DNA of 53,790 nt from Bacillota bacterium (GCA_020161295.1 JAIUOA010000016.1:1-53790), one strand, 5' to 3'; positions 1-8,728 are shown, counted from the stretch's first letter. Notes: generated by a model from the sequence alone, not told the origin. Program-made: numbers and translations.

Positions 1-49
1 TTGGCAGGATAATGGTTTGTGGTGAATCAATTATACTTCAAAAAAGGGG

Positions 50-149
50 GGTCACTATATTTTTTTTGTGAAACCTCGAAAAACAAAGGTTGTAAGGCTA
101 AACTGAGTAAGTTTAGTTGACAATACGACCTTAAATAAGAGGAGGAATC
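50..149 (+). promoter_or_regulatory. Structured leader upstream of the SLH-MORN genes
   Basis: This non-coding stretch holds two potential hairpins: GGTCAC (50-55) facing GTGAAACC (68-75) across a T-rich loop, and a perfect 7-bp stem CTAAACT/AGTTTAG (98-104/110-116) with a 5-nt loop. The SD (AGGAGG) follows at about 139-144. The order AAACC, CGAAAA, ACAAAGG, AAGGCTAAAC loosely recalls a c-di-GMP-I riboswitch core, but key invariant blocks are not clear. I call it only a structured leader. Bases 1-49 show nothing I can name. Confidence 0.35.
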
Positions 150-1421
150 ATGTTTAAACGTAACATCAAACCATCTATTATGGTTTTACTCGCAGTAATC
201 ATCACACTAGGAAACCTGTCAGGGTTTGCAGTCACCACGTCAGACACATACGGCTCTCTATTACAGGAGTTCAAGCTGATTCAAGGTGTCAATGGCGATT
301 TAATGGAAAGTAAAAATATTTCTCGTGAAGAAATGATCACGATTTTAAGTCGTTTGTATCCGGCCGAGTTTGCAGCCTTTGTCCCTCCAGCAAAACCGAC
401 ATTCACTGATGTAAAACCCACGGATTGGAGCTATAAATACGTCGAGTTTGCGTATAAAAAGAACATCACTAAAGGAAAATCAGCGACTGTCTTCGGTAAA
501 ACAGATTTGGTCAACTATAATCAAGTGAGTTTATTTTTAATCCGTGCGCTAGGCTATGATGTATCTGCAATTCCCTATATCACAGCGGCTGAGGTTATTA
601 AGCAGAATTATGATTTAGGATTGACCGTTCCTACTGGAAATACCACCTCTCTTAAGCGTTCAGCAGTTTTTGAATTGTTAGTAAAAGCGCTTACGCTCGA
701 AAAAGTCGATGGCACTTACGGCATTTCCATGATTGCTCAGACAACCTCAGCGATCGATACGTTTTTATCACGTGCCTTTGAAGTGATCGAGCGCCCCGTG
801 GCAGTTAAAGATATCACAGGCTATTATAAACTATACTACGCTGACGGGTCGAATTATATCGGTGAGATTTTAGGGACCAATCCTCACGGCGATGGTATTA
901 TGATGTATAGCGGTGGCGATATTTTTCTAGGGACTTTTAAGAATGGCCTTTATCATGGATATGGCATCTATGTTTGGGCAGATCAAACCTATTACGAAGG
1001 TGATTTTGTCGACGGCTTTTTTGAAGGCTATGGCACAATGGGGTTTGAAGATGGCTCATGGCAGTATGGCTCATGGAAGCTTGATGAGTTTGTTTCTAAG
1101 GAAGATGGCGTAACAAGCGAAGAAATTCTAAATGGAACAGTCACCGTAAGTGAAGATTACAGCATTAGCCTAGTGGATGAAGCTGGCGAACCCATGGCAG
1201 GAATCGCACTTTCCATCGTCGATGAAACAAGTGGCATCTCGTATAGTTTAATCACCGCTTCTAATGGTGTGGTGAATGTTCCTAAAAAAGCACCTGTTTC
1301 AATCTTAAGCATGCAATTATCCGGAACCAGCGCCTATAGATTTGTGAGTACAAACGACCGTTATATGGCGACTGTTTCGGCAACTTATGTGGGTGGTGGC
1401 ACTTACATGATTAAAAAGTAA
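150..1421 (+). CDS. SLH-domain cell-surface protein with MORN repeats (first of tandem pair)
   Basis: Secreted surface protein of 423 residues with an N-terminal signal peptide (about 1-27). Residues about 30-190 contain three divergent SLH-like segments (for example FTDVKPTDWSYKYVEFAYKK), the type that docks proteins onto secondary cell-wall polymer. Residues about 226-310 carry around four MORN repeats of the YxGxxxxGxxHGYG type (FLGTFKNGLYHGYGIYVWAD). A C-terminal domain of about 90 residues looks like an Ig or carboxypeptidase-regulatory beta-sandwich. The start is set by AGGAGG 5 nt upstream. It lies 10 nt before a paralogue of equal length and architecture, so the two are probably co-transcribed. 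MORN repeats often bind lipids or shape membranes in eukaryotes; a function here is unknown. The architecture is clear, the role is not. Confidence 0.8.
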   Translation: MFKRNIKPSIMVLLAVIITLGNLSGFAVTTSDTYGSLLQEFKLIQGVNGDLMESKNISREEMITILSRLYPAEFAAFVPPAKPTFTDVKPTDWSYKYVEFAYKKNITKGKSATVFGKTDLVNYNQVSLFLIRALGYDVSAIPYITAAEVIKQNYDLGLTVPTGNTTSLKRSAVFELLVKALTLEKVDGTYGISMIAQTTSAIDTFLSRAFEVIERPVAVKDITGYYKLYYADGSNYIGEILGTNPHGDGIMMYSGGDIFLGTFKNGLYHGYGIYVWADQTYYEGDFVDGFFEGYGTMGFEDGSWQYGSWKLDEFVSKEDGVTSEEILNGTVTVSEDYSISLVDEAGEPMAGIALSIVDETSGISYSLITASNGVVNVPKKAPVSILSMQLSGTSAYRFVSTNDRYMATVSATYVGGGTYMIKK

Positions 1422-1431
1422 GGAAGTAATA

Positions 1432-2703
1432 ATGAAAACGAATAAAATCTTAATTTCACTTCTAATGATCTGTGTGATGGTGGCTGGAGGATCTTCTTTT
1501 GGATTTGCAGCAGAAAGCACAGATGAGACCTATGGCAACCTGTTATTTGATTATGGCATCGTAAAGGGAATCGGGGGAGAACTTAAGGAAGATCAGCTGA
1601 TAAAACGCGTCGAAATGATGACGCTTATGAGCCGTCTTTATCCAAATGAATTCGAAAGCTATAACGCACCAGAAAAAGCGACCTTTATCGATGTGCCAGT
1701 TACACACTGGGGATTCAAGGCAGTGGAGTTCGCTTATGCGAAAGGCATAACTAAAGGCTCAGGCAATAACCGATTTGAACCCGATCAGATGGTGGATTAC
1801 AACCAAGTCAGCTTACTTATGATGCGTACTCTCGGTTATGATACCTCAGACCTAAACTATTTTAGTGCAGCAGCTGGTGTCGAACAACGTTACGGATTAA
1901 GGCTGACAGTACCTACTGAAGGAACGAAAGCACTTCAACGTGGTGAAGTGTTTGAGCTACTGGCAAAATCCCTTTCCATGGATGATAGTAATGGCATTTT
2001 AGGCTACCGCATGATTTCTTCAGATGTTGTAGCGGAAGCGCGTTATATCGACCGTATCATAGCGATACTTGAACGTCCCGTAGCGGTTGCCATAGGCGGT
2101 ACACAGTACGATGTCTATTATGGTGATGGTGATTTTTATACAGGTCAATTTGACGGGAAGCTTCCACAAGGCTACGGCATTATGCGTTTCCAAAGTGGTG
2201 ACCTATATGCAGGGGAGTATTTGAATGGCGCATTAAATGGATATGGACTTTTCTTATGGTCTGACGATGTATTTTACGAGGGCATGTGGACCATGGATCA
2301 GTTTAATGGGATTGGTACGTATACCTATGCCGATGGTAGCTATCAAAAGGGTGAATGGACGAATGGCCAGCTGTTAAAAACGACAGAAGAGCTCACACCA
2401 CAACAGATTGAAAATGGTGAACGAACACCCTCCGTTAATGTTAACATCGTACTGAAGGACTCTTTAGGTGTTCCAATGAAAGGGATTGCAATTACAGTTA
2501 CAGATGAGCTACTAGGTGTGAGCTATCAGCGCATCAGCTCAATCGAAGGTGTCGTTTCAGTACCGGTTCATGAAGGCATCACCTTGTTATCACTGGAACT
2601 GTCCTCTGGTAGCGCTTATCGTTTCAGCATCAGTGATTCTAAACAGTTAATCACGGCCTTTGGTGCATACGAAATCGAAAGATCATTTGAACTAATCAAG
2701 TAA
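1432..2703 (+). CDS. SLH-domain cell-surface protein with MORN repeats (second of tandem pair)
   Basis: Paralogue of the preceding gene: also 423 residues, with the same order of signal peptide (1-27), SLH-like segments (for example FIDVPVTHWGFKAVEFAYAK), MORN repeats at about 225-310 (YTGQFDGKLPQGYGIM, YAGEYLNGALNGYGLF, YEGMWTMDQFNGIGTY) and a C-terminal beta-type domain. The SD AAGGAAG precedes the ATG. Conservation of whole-protein order and length, with much sequence drift, indicates an old tandem duplication rather than a recent one. A strong terminator follows, so the pair forms a two-gene unit. Expected location is the outer face of the wall, held non-covalently by the SLH region. Confidence 0.8.
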   Translation: MKTNKILISLLMICVMVAGGSSFGFAAESTDETYGNLLFDYGIVKGIGGELKEDQLIKRVEMMTLMSRLYPNEFESYNAPEKATFIDVPVTHWGFKAVEFAYAKGITKGSGNNRFEPDQMVDYNQVSLLMMRTLGYDTSDLNYFSAAAGVEQRYGLRLTVPTEGTKALQRGEVFELLAKSLSMDDSNGILGYRMISSDVVAEARYIDRIIAILERPVAVAIGGTQYDVYYGDGDFYTGQFDGKLPQGYGIMRFQSGDLYAGEYLNGALNGYGLFLWSDDVFYEGMWTMDQFNGIGTYTYADGSYQKGEWTNGQLLKTTEELTPQQIENGERTPSVNVNIVLKDSLGVPMKGIAITVTDELLGVSYQRISSIEGVVSVPVHEGITLLSLELSSGSAYRFSISDSKQLITAFGAYEIERSFELIK

Positions 2704-2725
2704 ACTATGAATCAATCAAATGATG

Positions 2726-2749
2726 TGGAGGGGATTTCCCCTCCATTTT
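2726..2749 (+). terminator. Rho-independent terminator after SLH-MORN pair
   Basis: Perfect 8-bp stem TGGAGGGG/CCCCTCCA around a 4-nt loop, followed by TTTTC. It starts 23 nt after the stop of the second SLH-MORN gene. Confidence 0.85.
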
Positions 2750-2780
2750 CATGCGTTTATTTACGATAATTGTGAAGGGA

Positions 2781-2809
2781 TTGACAACTAATACCGGTGT
2801 TGATACTAT
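2781..2809 (+). promoter_or_regulatory. Sigma-A promoter with extended -10
   Basis: TTGACA (2781-2786), 17-nt spacer, TACTAT (2804-2809) preceded by TGA, which gives an extended -10. It drives the short gene at 2870 and possibly the genes beyond. Confidence 0.75.
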
Positions 2810-2837
2810 TTGACTAAGGTTTTAGGAGGTGAGTCAT

Positions 2838-2867
2838 GTGAATAGTAAAAGGTCTCCAGGAAGTTGA
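2838..2867 (+). CDS. Possible 9-codon leader peptide
   Basis: A strong SD (AGGAGGTGA, 2824-2832) is followed by GTG and eight codons (product MNSKRSPGS) ending at TGA 2865-2867, two bases before the ATG of the next gene. The same SD also precedes an ATG-TGA start-stop pair at 2836-2841. This could be a leader peptide that couples translation of the 2870 gene, or a relic of an earlier start. Nothing but spacing supports it. Confidence 0.3.
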   Translation: MNSKRSPGS

Positions 2868-2869
2868 CC

Positions 2870-3055
2870 ATGGAGAAAAGAAAATGGATAGAAATAGGGG
2901 CGCTCATATTAATTATGCTGGTGTTCGGTAGCTTTTGCATCCACACAGGAAAACAGGTACTGGAATACGCGACTAATATTAAAGAGCAAATGATTAATCA
3001 ATACGAATACATAATGCCAGAGGAGAGCATTCCTCTAGGATCACCAGAGCCTTAG
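2870..3055 (+). CDS. Small single-span membrane protein, unknown function
   Basis: I do not recognise this family. The predicted product is 61 residues: a short basic N-terminus (MEKRKWIE), one hydrophobic segment (about residues 9-27), then a short polar tail with several Glu and Pro residues, probably outside the membrane. The ATG at 2870 is preferred over a TTG six bases upstream because AGGAAG lies 6 nt before it. A good sigma-A promoter sits about 60 nt upstream. It is followed by a perfect inverted repeat and a VanZ-like gene. It could be a small partner of the neighbouring surface proteins, but this is a guess. Confidence 0.5.
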   Translation: MEKRKWIEIGALILIMLVFGSFCIHTGKQVLEYATNIKEQMINQYEYIMPEESIPLGSPEP

Positions 3056-3059
3056 AGTA

Positions 3060-3076
3060 CTGTGCAATTTGCACAG
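3060..3076. repeat. Perfect 17-bp inverted repeat, possible operator or weak terminator
   Basis: CTGTGCAA T TTGCACAG is perfectly symmetrical and lies between the small membrane gene and vanZ. The T-tract after it is poor. A TATAAT at 3098-3103 lies 21 nt downstream without a well-placed -35, so the palindrome may be a regulator site for the vanZ-like gene. Confidence 0.4.
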
Positions 3077-3125
3077 CCTTTCTAAGTTTTAACGCGTTAT
3101 AATCTAGAAATATGGGGGAACGGTT

Positions 3126-3671
3126 TTGAAACACAAGTGGCTCGTAGGGACCGGCATACTGCTGGTCCTTTTTTGGACATTACTGATCTTATTTTTTTCA
3201 TCACAGCCTTCAGAAGCATCTCATGAGCAATCAGGGGCGTTTGTGAAGCTTTATGATGCGGCTAATCAGGTGTTTCGGTTTAATGAAAATCCCGTTCTAA
3301 ACCGTATCGAAAACTTTGTCTATATGGATTTGCTTGAAGGAAAGTACCTCTCGACGAATGCTAAAATCCGTAAGCTCGCACATTTTACACTCTATGGTGT
3401 ATTAGGTGGACTGACGACACTTGTCGCTTATGTCATTTCCACTTATTTAAACTGGCAAAAATCAAAATGGTTTCTTAGCCTAATATCAGGAATCCTATTT
3501 CCACTGATAATCGCCGCGCTAGACGAGCTAAATCAAAGCCGAATAGATAGGACTTCTTCACTAAGCGATGTCCTTCTAGATGGAACTGGCGCAGGTTGCG
3601 GGACGATACTCGTCCTAGTACTCATCAGTGGTTTCAATGCTTTCGCAGTTTACATAAAAAATCGAAAGTAG
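3126..3671 (+). CDS. VanZ-like family membrane protein
   Basis: Integral membrane protein of 181 residues with about four transmembrane segments. The VanZ signature is visible: IRKLAHFTLYGVLG in the middle and DELNQSR..RTSSLSDVLLDGTGAG near the C-terminus, matching the family pattern of a conserved Asp/Glu with Gln and Arg followed by SxxDxxxNxxG. VanZ lends low-level teicoplanin resistance in enterococci; most homologues are untested. The start is TTG at 3126 with GGGGGAA upstream. Context is cell-surface genes on both sides, so an envelope role fits. The 124 nt to the next gene contain no clear terminator. Confidence 0.85.
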   Translation: MKHKWLVGTGILLVLFWTLLILFFSSQPSEASHEQSGAFVKLYDAANQVFRFNENPVLNRIENFVYMDLLEGKYLSTNAKIRKLAHFTLYGVLGGLTTLVAYVISTYLNWQKSKWFLSLISGILFPLIIAALDELNQSRIDRTSSLSDVLLDGTGAGCGTILVLVLISGFNAFAVYIKNRK

Positions 3672-3795
3672 GCCTATAGACCTATTTCTGCCGCAATCTC
3701 AAGGAAAACTGCACTGATTATCATTTTACAATCACTCATAAAGAATTAAAATGTAAGTTAGACAACTCTATATTATAAGCACTGGGGGAATTTCA

Positions 3796-5811
3796 ATGAA
3801 GAAAGTTTACCGAATGGCTGCAGTGGCCTTTTGGGACGTCATCCTGATCAATCTCGCTTTGATGCTCGCGATCTTTATACATAATGAAGGACGATTTGAT
3901 TACGGCAGTCTCGTGGACTATGCCTATCTACTGATTGCGATTACAGGAATAAAAATGCTGGTCTTTAAAGGCTTTCAGCTCTATTCTAGTTTATGGGAGT
4001 ACGCTTCCATCGAAGAACTCATGAAAGTCGTCGCCGCTGTATTTGTGGGGAACACCATCGGCATCATTTATTCTACACTGACCGACTTTAACATCTATTG
4101 GGGCGTTTACGTGGTCTCCTTTGTATTTGAAGTGGCATTCGTCGGTGGTAATCGTTTTAGCTATCGAATCCTTAGACGCATCAAGCAAAATAAGAGCCTT
4201 ACCCGACAGGACGACCATAATCGCGTATTGATTATCGGATGTGGCTCAACTGCGAGTTTAATCGCCACAGAAATCAAAACGCACCCAAGCCAGTACGGCC
4301 ATTTGATCGGATATATCAGCGATGATGACGCTAAATATGGGCAGACCATCGCAGGCATTAAAGTACTGGGTAATCGATATGATATTTTAAGCATCGTAAA
4401 ACGGCATAAAGTTGATGAGGTAATCGTCGCCATGCCGACAGCGACGAAGGAACAGACGAAAGAAATATTAGACGAGTGTAAACGCACTGGCGCTAAGGTG
4501 AAAATCGTTCCCGGCATCATGGAAGTGATCGATGGGCGCGTGAGTATGAACGCTATTCGAAATGTGGAAATCGAAGACCTCCTGGGTCGCGACCCCGTCA
4601 ACCTGAACATCTCACAGATCGCCTCCTACATCGAAGGCAAGATCGTCATGGTAACAGGTGGGGGTGGTTCCATCGGGTCTGAGCTTAGTCGTCAGATTGC
4701 TAGGTTTAGACCGAACAAACTCATCATTTTAGACATCTATGAAAACAATGCCTACGAAATTCAAAACGAACTTATCCGCGAATACGGAGATAAGCTGGAG
4801 CTCGAGGTGCTCATCGCCTCAGTTAGAGATAAAAAAGCCATCAACCGTATTTTTGCAGAACATAGGCCTCAGGTCGTCTTCCATGCAGCGGCGCATAAAC
4901 ACGTCCCCCTCATGGAACGTTCACCAAAAGAAGCCATTAAAAATAACGTATTCGGTACATTAAATTTGGTCGAGGCAGCAAACGACTATCGCGTCGAACG
5001 GTTTGTCCTCATCTCCACGGATAAAGCGGTCAACCCAACCAACGTCATGGGGGCATCGAAGCGCTTATGTGAGATGATCGTCCAGTCCATGGCAGGACAG
5101 TCTGAAACCAAATTTGTCGGTGTGAGATTCGGAAACGTCCTCGGTTCCAATGGCTCCGTCATCCCGTTATTTAAGAAGCAAATCGAAGAGGGTGGCCCTG
5201 TCACCGTCACTCATCAGGACATCATCCGCTATTTCATGACGATCCCTGAGGCTTCACAGCTGGTGATTCAAGCTGGCGGTATGGCAAATGGTGGAGAGCT
5301 ATTCATACTGAATATGGGGGAACCTGTTCGCATCTACGACTTGGCAGAGGATTTAATAAGACTATCAGGATTAAAGCCACACGAAGATATCGAAATCAAG
5401 GTTACGGGTCTTCGCCCAGGCGAAAAGCTTTATGAAGAGCTTTTGATGGCTGAAGAAGGCATGAGTAACACGAAACATGAAAAGATCTATATCGGTGCAC
5501 CTTATGATATCAACTTTAAGATCTTAAAATCAAATCTTGAAAAGCTGATGGATATGATTCCAGAGGCGACAGATGAAGAGATTAAGGATCGCTTAACGGT
5601 ACTAGTGCCTACCTATAAGCGATTAGATGTTCATACCAGCTCTCAAGTATCTTCAGCAGAAGATGTGGCGAAGTTTAAGGAAAATAAGCGCTATATCGAT
5701 GCCCAAATACTAAAAGATTCACAATTAGCTCGTGAAGGCGTTCGTATCGGAAAGATGAAACGCATACCAGTGGATGATTTCAGCGCTAATGTGTCTGAAA
5801 ATATGATTTAA
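3796..5811 (+). CDS. Membrane nucleotide-sugar 4,6-dehydratase, CapD/FlaA1/PglF-type
   Basis: Likely converts UDP-GlcNAc (or a related UDP-HexNAc) to the 4-keto-6-deoxy sugar, an early step toward bacillosamine- or FucNAc-type surface sugars. The protein has 671 residues. Four transmembrane segments lie in about 1-125, then a first nucleotide-binding-like domain (LIIGCGSTASLIATEI, about 144-160), then an extended SDR domain beginning VTGGGGSIGSEL (about 285). The usual YxxxK is MxxxK here (NVMGASKRLCE, about 415), as in the WbpM/PglF/CapD class. Length is normal for the membrane form. The SD GGGGGAA precedes the ATG. Neighbouring SLH and BY-kinase genes suggest surface glycan synthesis or glycoprotein decoration, but no glycosyltransferase is present. 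Confidence 0.9.
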   Translation: MKKVYRMAAVAFWDVILINLALMLAIFIHNEGRFDYGSLVDYAYLLIAITGIKMLVFKGFQLYSSLWEYASIEELMKVVAAVFVGNTIGIIYSTLTDFNIYWGVYVVSFVFEVAFVGGNRFSYRILRRIKQNKSLTRQDDHNRVLIIGCGSTASLIATEIKTHPSQYGHLIGYISDDDAKYGQTIAGIKVLGNRYDILSIVKRHKVDEVIVAMPTATKEQTKEILDECKRTGAKVKIVPGIMEVIDGRVSMNAIRNVEIEDLLGRDPVNLNISQIASYIEGKIVMVTGGGGSIGSELSRQIARFRPNKLIILDIYENNAYEIQNELIREYGDKLELEVLIASVRDKKAINRIFAEHRPQVVFHAAAHKHVPLMERSPKEAIKNNVFGTLNLVEAANDYRVERFVLISTDKAVNPTNVMGASKRLCEMIVQSMAGQSETKFVGVRFGNVLGSNGSVIPLFKKQIEEGGPVTVTHQDIIRYFMTIPEASQLVIQAGGMANGGELFILNMGEPVRIYDLAEDLIRLSGLKPHEDIEIKVTGLRPGEKLYEELLMAEEGMSNTKHEKIYIGAPYDINFKILKSNLEKLMDMIPEATDEEIKDRLTVLVPTYKRLDVHTSSQVSSAEDVAKFKENKRYIDAQILKDSQLAREGVRIGKMKRIPVDDFSANVSENMI

Positions 5812-5824
5812 AGGGGGATTAAAA

Positions 5825-7396
5825 ATGCAATCAATCAAGACGTGGATGGTCCTTACGCTATGTTTAGTCCTCATGGCGACCATGGTGCCCTTAGCAGGTT
5901 TTGCTGCTGGGCCTAATGATTTTTCTGACATGCCAAATGACTGGTCGACACCTGCACTTAAAAAAGCGGTTGAGAATGGTCTATTAACAGGCTCAAACGG
6001 CATGATTATGCCGAAATCGAATCTTACCCGTGCACAAATGGCGGCGATTCTCGTTCGTGCGTTTGGCGCGAATAAGCTTGTAAATGTCTCTATGTTTACT
6101 GATATTAATACCAGTCAGTGGTACTTTAAAGATATTTCAAAAGCATATGCCATGGGTATTTTCCAAGGGACAGGGGATAAGATGAACCCTGAAAAGTACA
6201 TCACGCGTGAAGAGGTCTTCACGGTTTTAGCAAGAGCATTAAATCTGGATCCCGGTAAAGAAACCAGCAATTGGAAATTTAGAGATTCTACAGAAATCAG
6301 CTCATGGGCGAAAACATCAGTGGCAGCCATGATTGAAGCTGGTTATATCAGTGGTAGTGGCGGTATGCTAAATCCAAAGGCAAATATGACGCGAGCAGAA
6401 TTTGCTGCACTTATGGATCGCATCGCGAAATATTATATTCGAAAAGAAGGCACCTATACGGGTACTTTTGATGGTCCTGTGATGATTACAGTTCCCGGCG
6501 TCATACTCAAAGACGTCACCATCAACGGAGATCTCATCATCGGCGATGGTGTAGGTGATGGCGAAATCATCCTCGAAAACGTCACCATCCTCGGCAGAAC
6601 CATCGTTCGTGGCCTTGCTCAACTAGTGGAAGGCACAGATATTGACGATGAGAACGTCGCATTAGGACCTGGTGGCGTACCTGGGGCAAATCCAAATGCA
6701 CCTGGACAAGACGGTAATAATCAAGGTGGCGGAAATCAGGGTGGCGGTAATGGCGGTGGACAAAATAATGCAAAAATTACTTATAACATACTTCTAAAAA
6801 AAGGAACAACAGAACAGTCATTAACTTATGAAGAAGTTGATGCAAACGAAAACAAAGAAGTTGGATATGAGTACTTTGAAGCTTTATATAATAAAATTAA
6901 TCAGGATTTAGTAACTTTATTGGGTTCATATGATGATTTTATAACGAGTACATTAAAATTAAAGGGACCTTCAGGAATGCCTTATGCATATAGTATTTCT
7001 ACAAGAATAGTTAATTATTCTGGTACTCTACCTTCTTTCGGTAAATCGGGAGTAGATGCACCAAATATTTATAAAACAATAGTAGCGAACGGAAATGCAA
7101 CTGATGATGATGTAAAAGCGATTGCTGCTTATGTTTTAAAGGCTGACATGGATGTATTTTATGCAGACTTAGCAAGTTTATATCCTTCATCAGAGAATAA
7201 AGACATGCCTGCGAACATTAAAATATTTGTATTAGATAATCCAACACCGATTGAGAATATTAAACTTCACAATATCAAACAGGTGTTGATTGATGAATTT
7301 GATAAACACAAACTGAGCGAGTTAGCAGGCAAAGATGTAATCAAAGTGCAATATAACGACGAATCAATGAGTATCTTTATTAGAGAAGTAAAATAA
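5825..7396 (+). CDS. SLH-domain surface protein with Gly-rich hinge and distinct C-terminal domain
   Basis: Secreted 523-residue protein: signal peptide (1-28, ending GFAAGP), three clear SLH domains (about 30-205, each with an LTRAQMAAILVRAFG- or MTRAEFAALMDRI-like core), then a short beta-solenoid-like stretch (about 215-265, rich in VTINGDLIIGDG patterns), a Gly/Asn/Gln hinge (about 285-315) and a unique C-terminal domain of about 205 residues. The DNA of the last domain (from about 6770) is visibly more AT-rich than the first 900 bases, suggesting a swapped-in module. SD AAAGGGGG. It follows the dehydratase by 13 nt and precedes a paralogue sharing the N-terminal half. Confidence 0.85.
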   Translation: MQSIKTWMVLTLCLVLMATMVPLAGFAAGPNDFSDMPNDWSTPALKKAVENGLLTGSNGMIMPKSNLTRAQMAAILVRAFGANKLVNVSMFTDINTSQWYFKDISKAYAMGIFQGTGDKMNPEKYITREEVFTVLARALNLDPGKETSNWKFRDSTEISSWAKTSVAAMIEAGYISGSGGMLNPKANMTRAEFAALMDRIAKYYIRKEGTYTGTFDGPVMITVPGVILKDVTINGDLIIGDGVGDGEIILENVTILGRTIVRGLAQLVEGTDIDDENVALGPGGVPGANPNAPGQDGNNQGGGNQGGGNGGGQNNAKITYNILLKKGTTEQSLTYEEVDANENKEVGYEYFEALYNKINQDLVTLLGSYDDFITSTLKLKGPSGMPYAYSISTRIVNYSGTLPSFGKSGVDAPNIYKTIVANGNATDDDVKAIAAYVLKADMDVFYADLASLYPSSENKDMPANIKIFVLDNPTPIENIKLHNIKQVLIDEFDKHKLSELAGKDVIKVQYNDESMSIFIREVK

Positions 7397-7427
7397 AAAT
7401 TCGATGTTAATTTTTGGTGGGGGTCAT

Positions 7428-8630
7428 ATGCAATTATTTAGACAGAGAAAAATCGCTTTACTCATGGTCCTGTTGGTCATCATGAGTGCGAGCAGTGCCT
7501 TTGGGATGACGTTTACGGACATGCCCGCGGAAGGTCACTGGTCGAGAGTGGCATTGGAACAAGCGGTTAAAAATGGACTGTTAAGTGGTTTCGATGGAAA
7601 GATTACACCGAACGCACCTTTATCGCGGGCGCAAATGGCTACGATCATGAACCGTGTGTTTGGCGCGAATATCGCGGCATCACTGGATAAATTTACGGAT
7701 GTGCCCAAGGGTGCATGGTATTATAATGAAATGGCCAAATCTGTACATCTCGGAATATTCAGAGGCACTGGCGATAAGCTTGAGCCGCTGGCAAATATCA
7801 CTCGTGAGCAAGTATGCGTGGTGCTTGCAGGGGCGTTTAACCTGCCAGCAGGTAATGCAAATACTTTAAAGGCATTTTCAGATGGACATCTAGTCAGTAC
7901 GTGGGCGAACGATTATGTGGTTTCGATGGTCACTGCGGGTTATTTAAACGGTGATAATGGCCGATTAAAACCTCAAGCGACGATTACCCGTGCAGAACTG
8001 GCAAACATCATGAATAAAATGGTGCAGACCTACCTGAGTAAAGCAGGTGTCTATGAAGGCACTTACGAAGGTAATGTGGTCATCAACGCACCTGGCGTTA
8101 CTTTTAAAGAAGCGACGATTAAAGGAAATCTCTATATCGGTGATGGCGTTAAGGCTGAAGAAGTAAGCTTACAAGGCTTAACCGTTTTAGGCAATATCGT
8201 CATAAAGGGTTCCGTTTTGATCACTGAGCTCGAGGTCATCGAAGAGGACATCGCATTAGGTGGTAACTTAACGCCACCTTCTACTGGTGGAGGTACTGTA
8301 ACACCGCCTTCAGGTGGCGGAGTGGTAACCCCTCCTGTCAATGAGACGATTATCAAGTTAACATCAGTCAACAACAATTTATCGACTTATGTCGTTCCAA
8401 AACTCACCACACCAGAACAGGTGGATGCTGCGAATTTGATTATGGCATCCATCGGCAAATATATCGCGGATTCAAGCTACGATATTTCTGGTGATGTCGC
8501 TGCTGCGAAGTCATTAGGATCAAAAATGACAACGGAGGAATACACCGCATTTAAGAATACAATCACTGCGAACATTCCACTTTCAGAGCTGGTAGCACTG
8601 AATGCTTATTTTAAGGTGATTGAATATTAA
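7428..8630 (+). CDS. SLH-domain surface protein, paralogue with Pro/Gly-rich hinge
   Basis: 400-residue paralogue of the preceding gene. Signal peptide at 1-26 (SASSAFG end), three SLH domains (for example APLSRAQMATIMNRVFG and ATITRAELANIMNKM), the same beta-repeat stretch (VTFKEATIKGNLYIGDG), a hinge of TPPSTGGG/TPPSGGG units, then a short C-terminal domain of about 95 residues unrelated to its neighbour's. I chose ATG 7428, with GGTGGGGG upstream, over an ATG 24 bases earlier whose first eight codons include the SD itself. The shared N-terminal half and different C-termini point to a scaffold with exchangeable tips. A strong terminator follows. Confidence 0.85.
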   Translation: MQLFRQRKIALLMVLLVIMSASSAFGMTFTDMPAEGHWSRVALEQAVKNGLLSGFDGKITPNAPLSRAQMATIMNRVFGANIAASLDKFTDVPKGAWYYNEMAKSVHLGIFRGTGDKLEPLANITREQVCVVLAGAFNLPAGNANTLKAFSDGHLVSTWANDYVVSMVTAGYLNGDNGRLKPQATITRAELANIMNKMVQTYLSKAGVYEGTYEGNVVINAPGVTFKEATIKGNLYIGDGVKAEEVSLQGLTVLGNIVIKGSVLITELEVIEEDIALGGNLTPPSTGGGTVTPPSGGGVVTPPVNETIIKLTSVNNNLSTYVVPKLTTPEQVDAANLIMASIGKYIADSSYDISGDVAAAKSLGSKMTTEEYTAFKNTITANIPLSELVALNAYFKVIEY

Positions 8631-8643
8631 GGTCGTTCCCACC

Positions 8644-8689
8644 ACCTTCCCTCGGCTGGGCTTTGCTCATGCTGAGGGGGTGCTTTTTT
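8644..8689 (+). terminator. Rho-independent terminator after SLH pair
   Basis: Imperfect GC-rich stem CACCTTCCCTCGGC/GCTGAGGGGGTG with a 14-nt loop, then CTTTTTT. Confidence 0.75.
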
Positions 8690-8728
8690 ACGTGGTGACA
8701 AAAGATGCGGAAGATGACGGGAGGAAAT

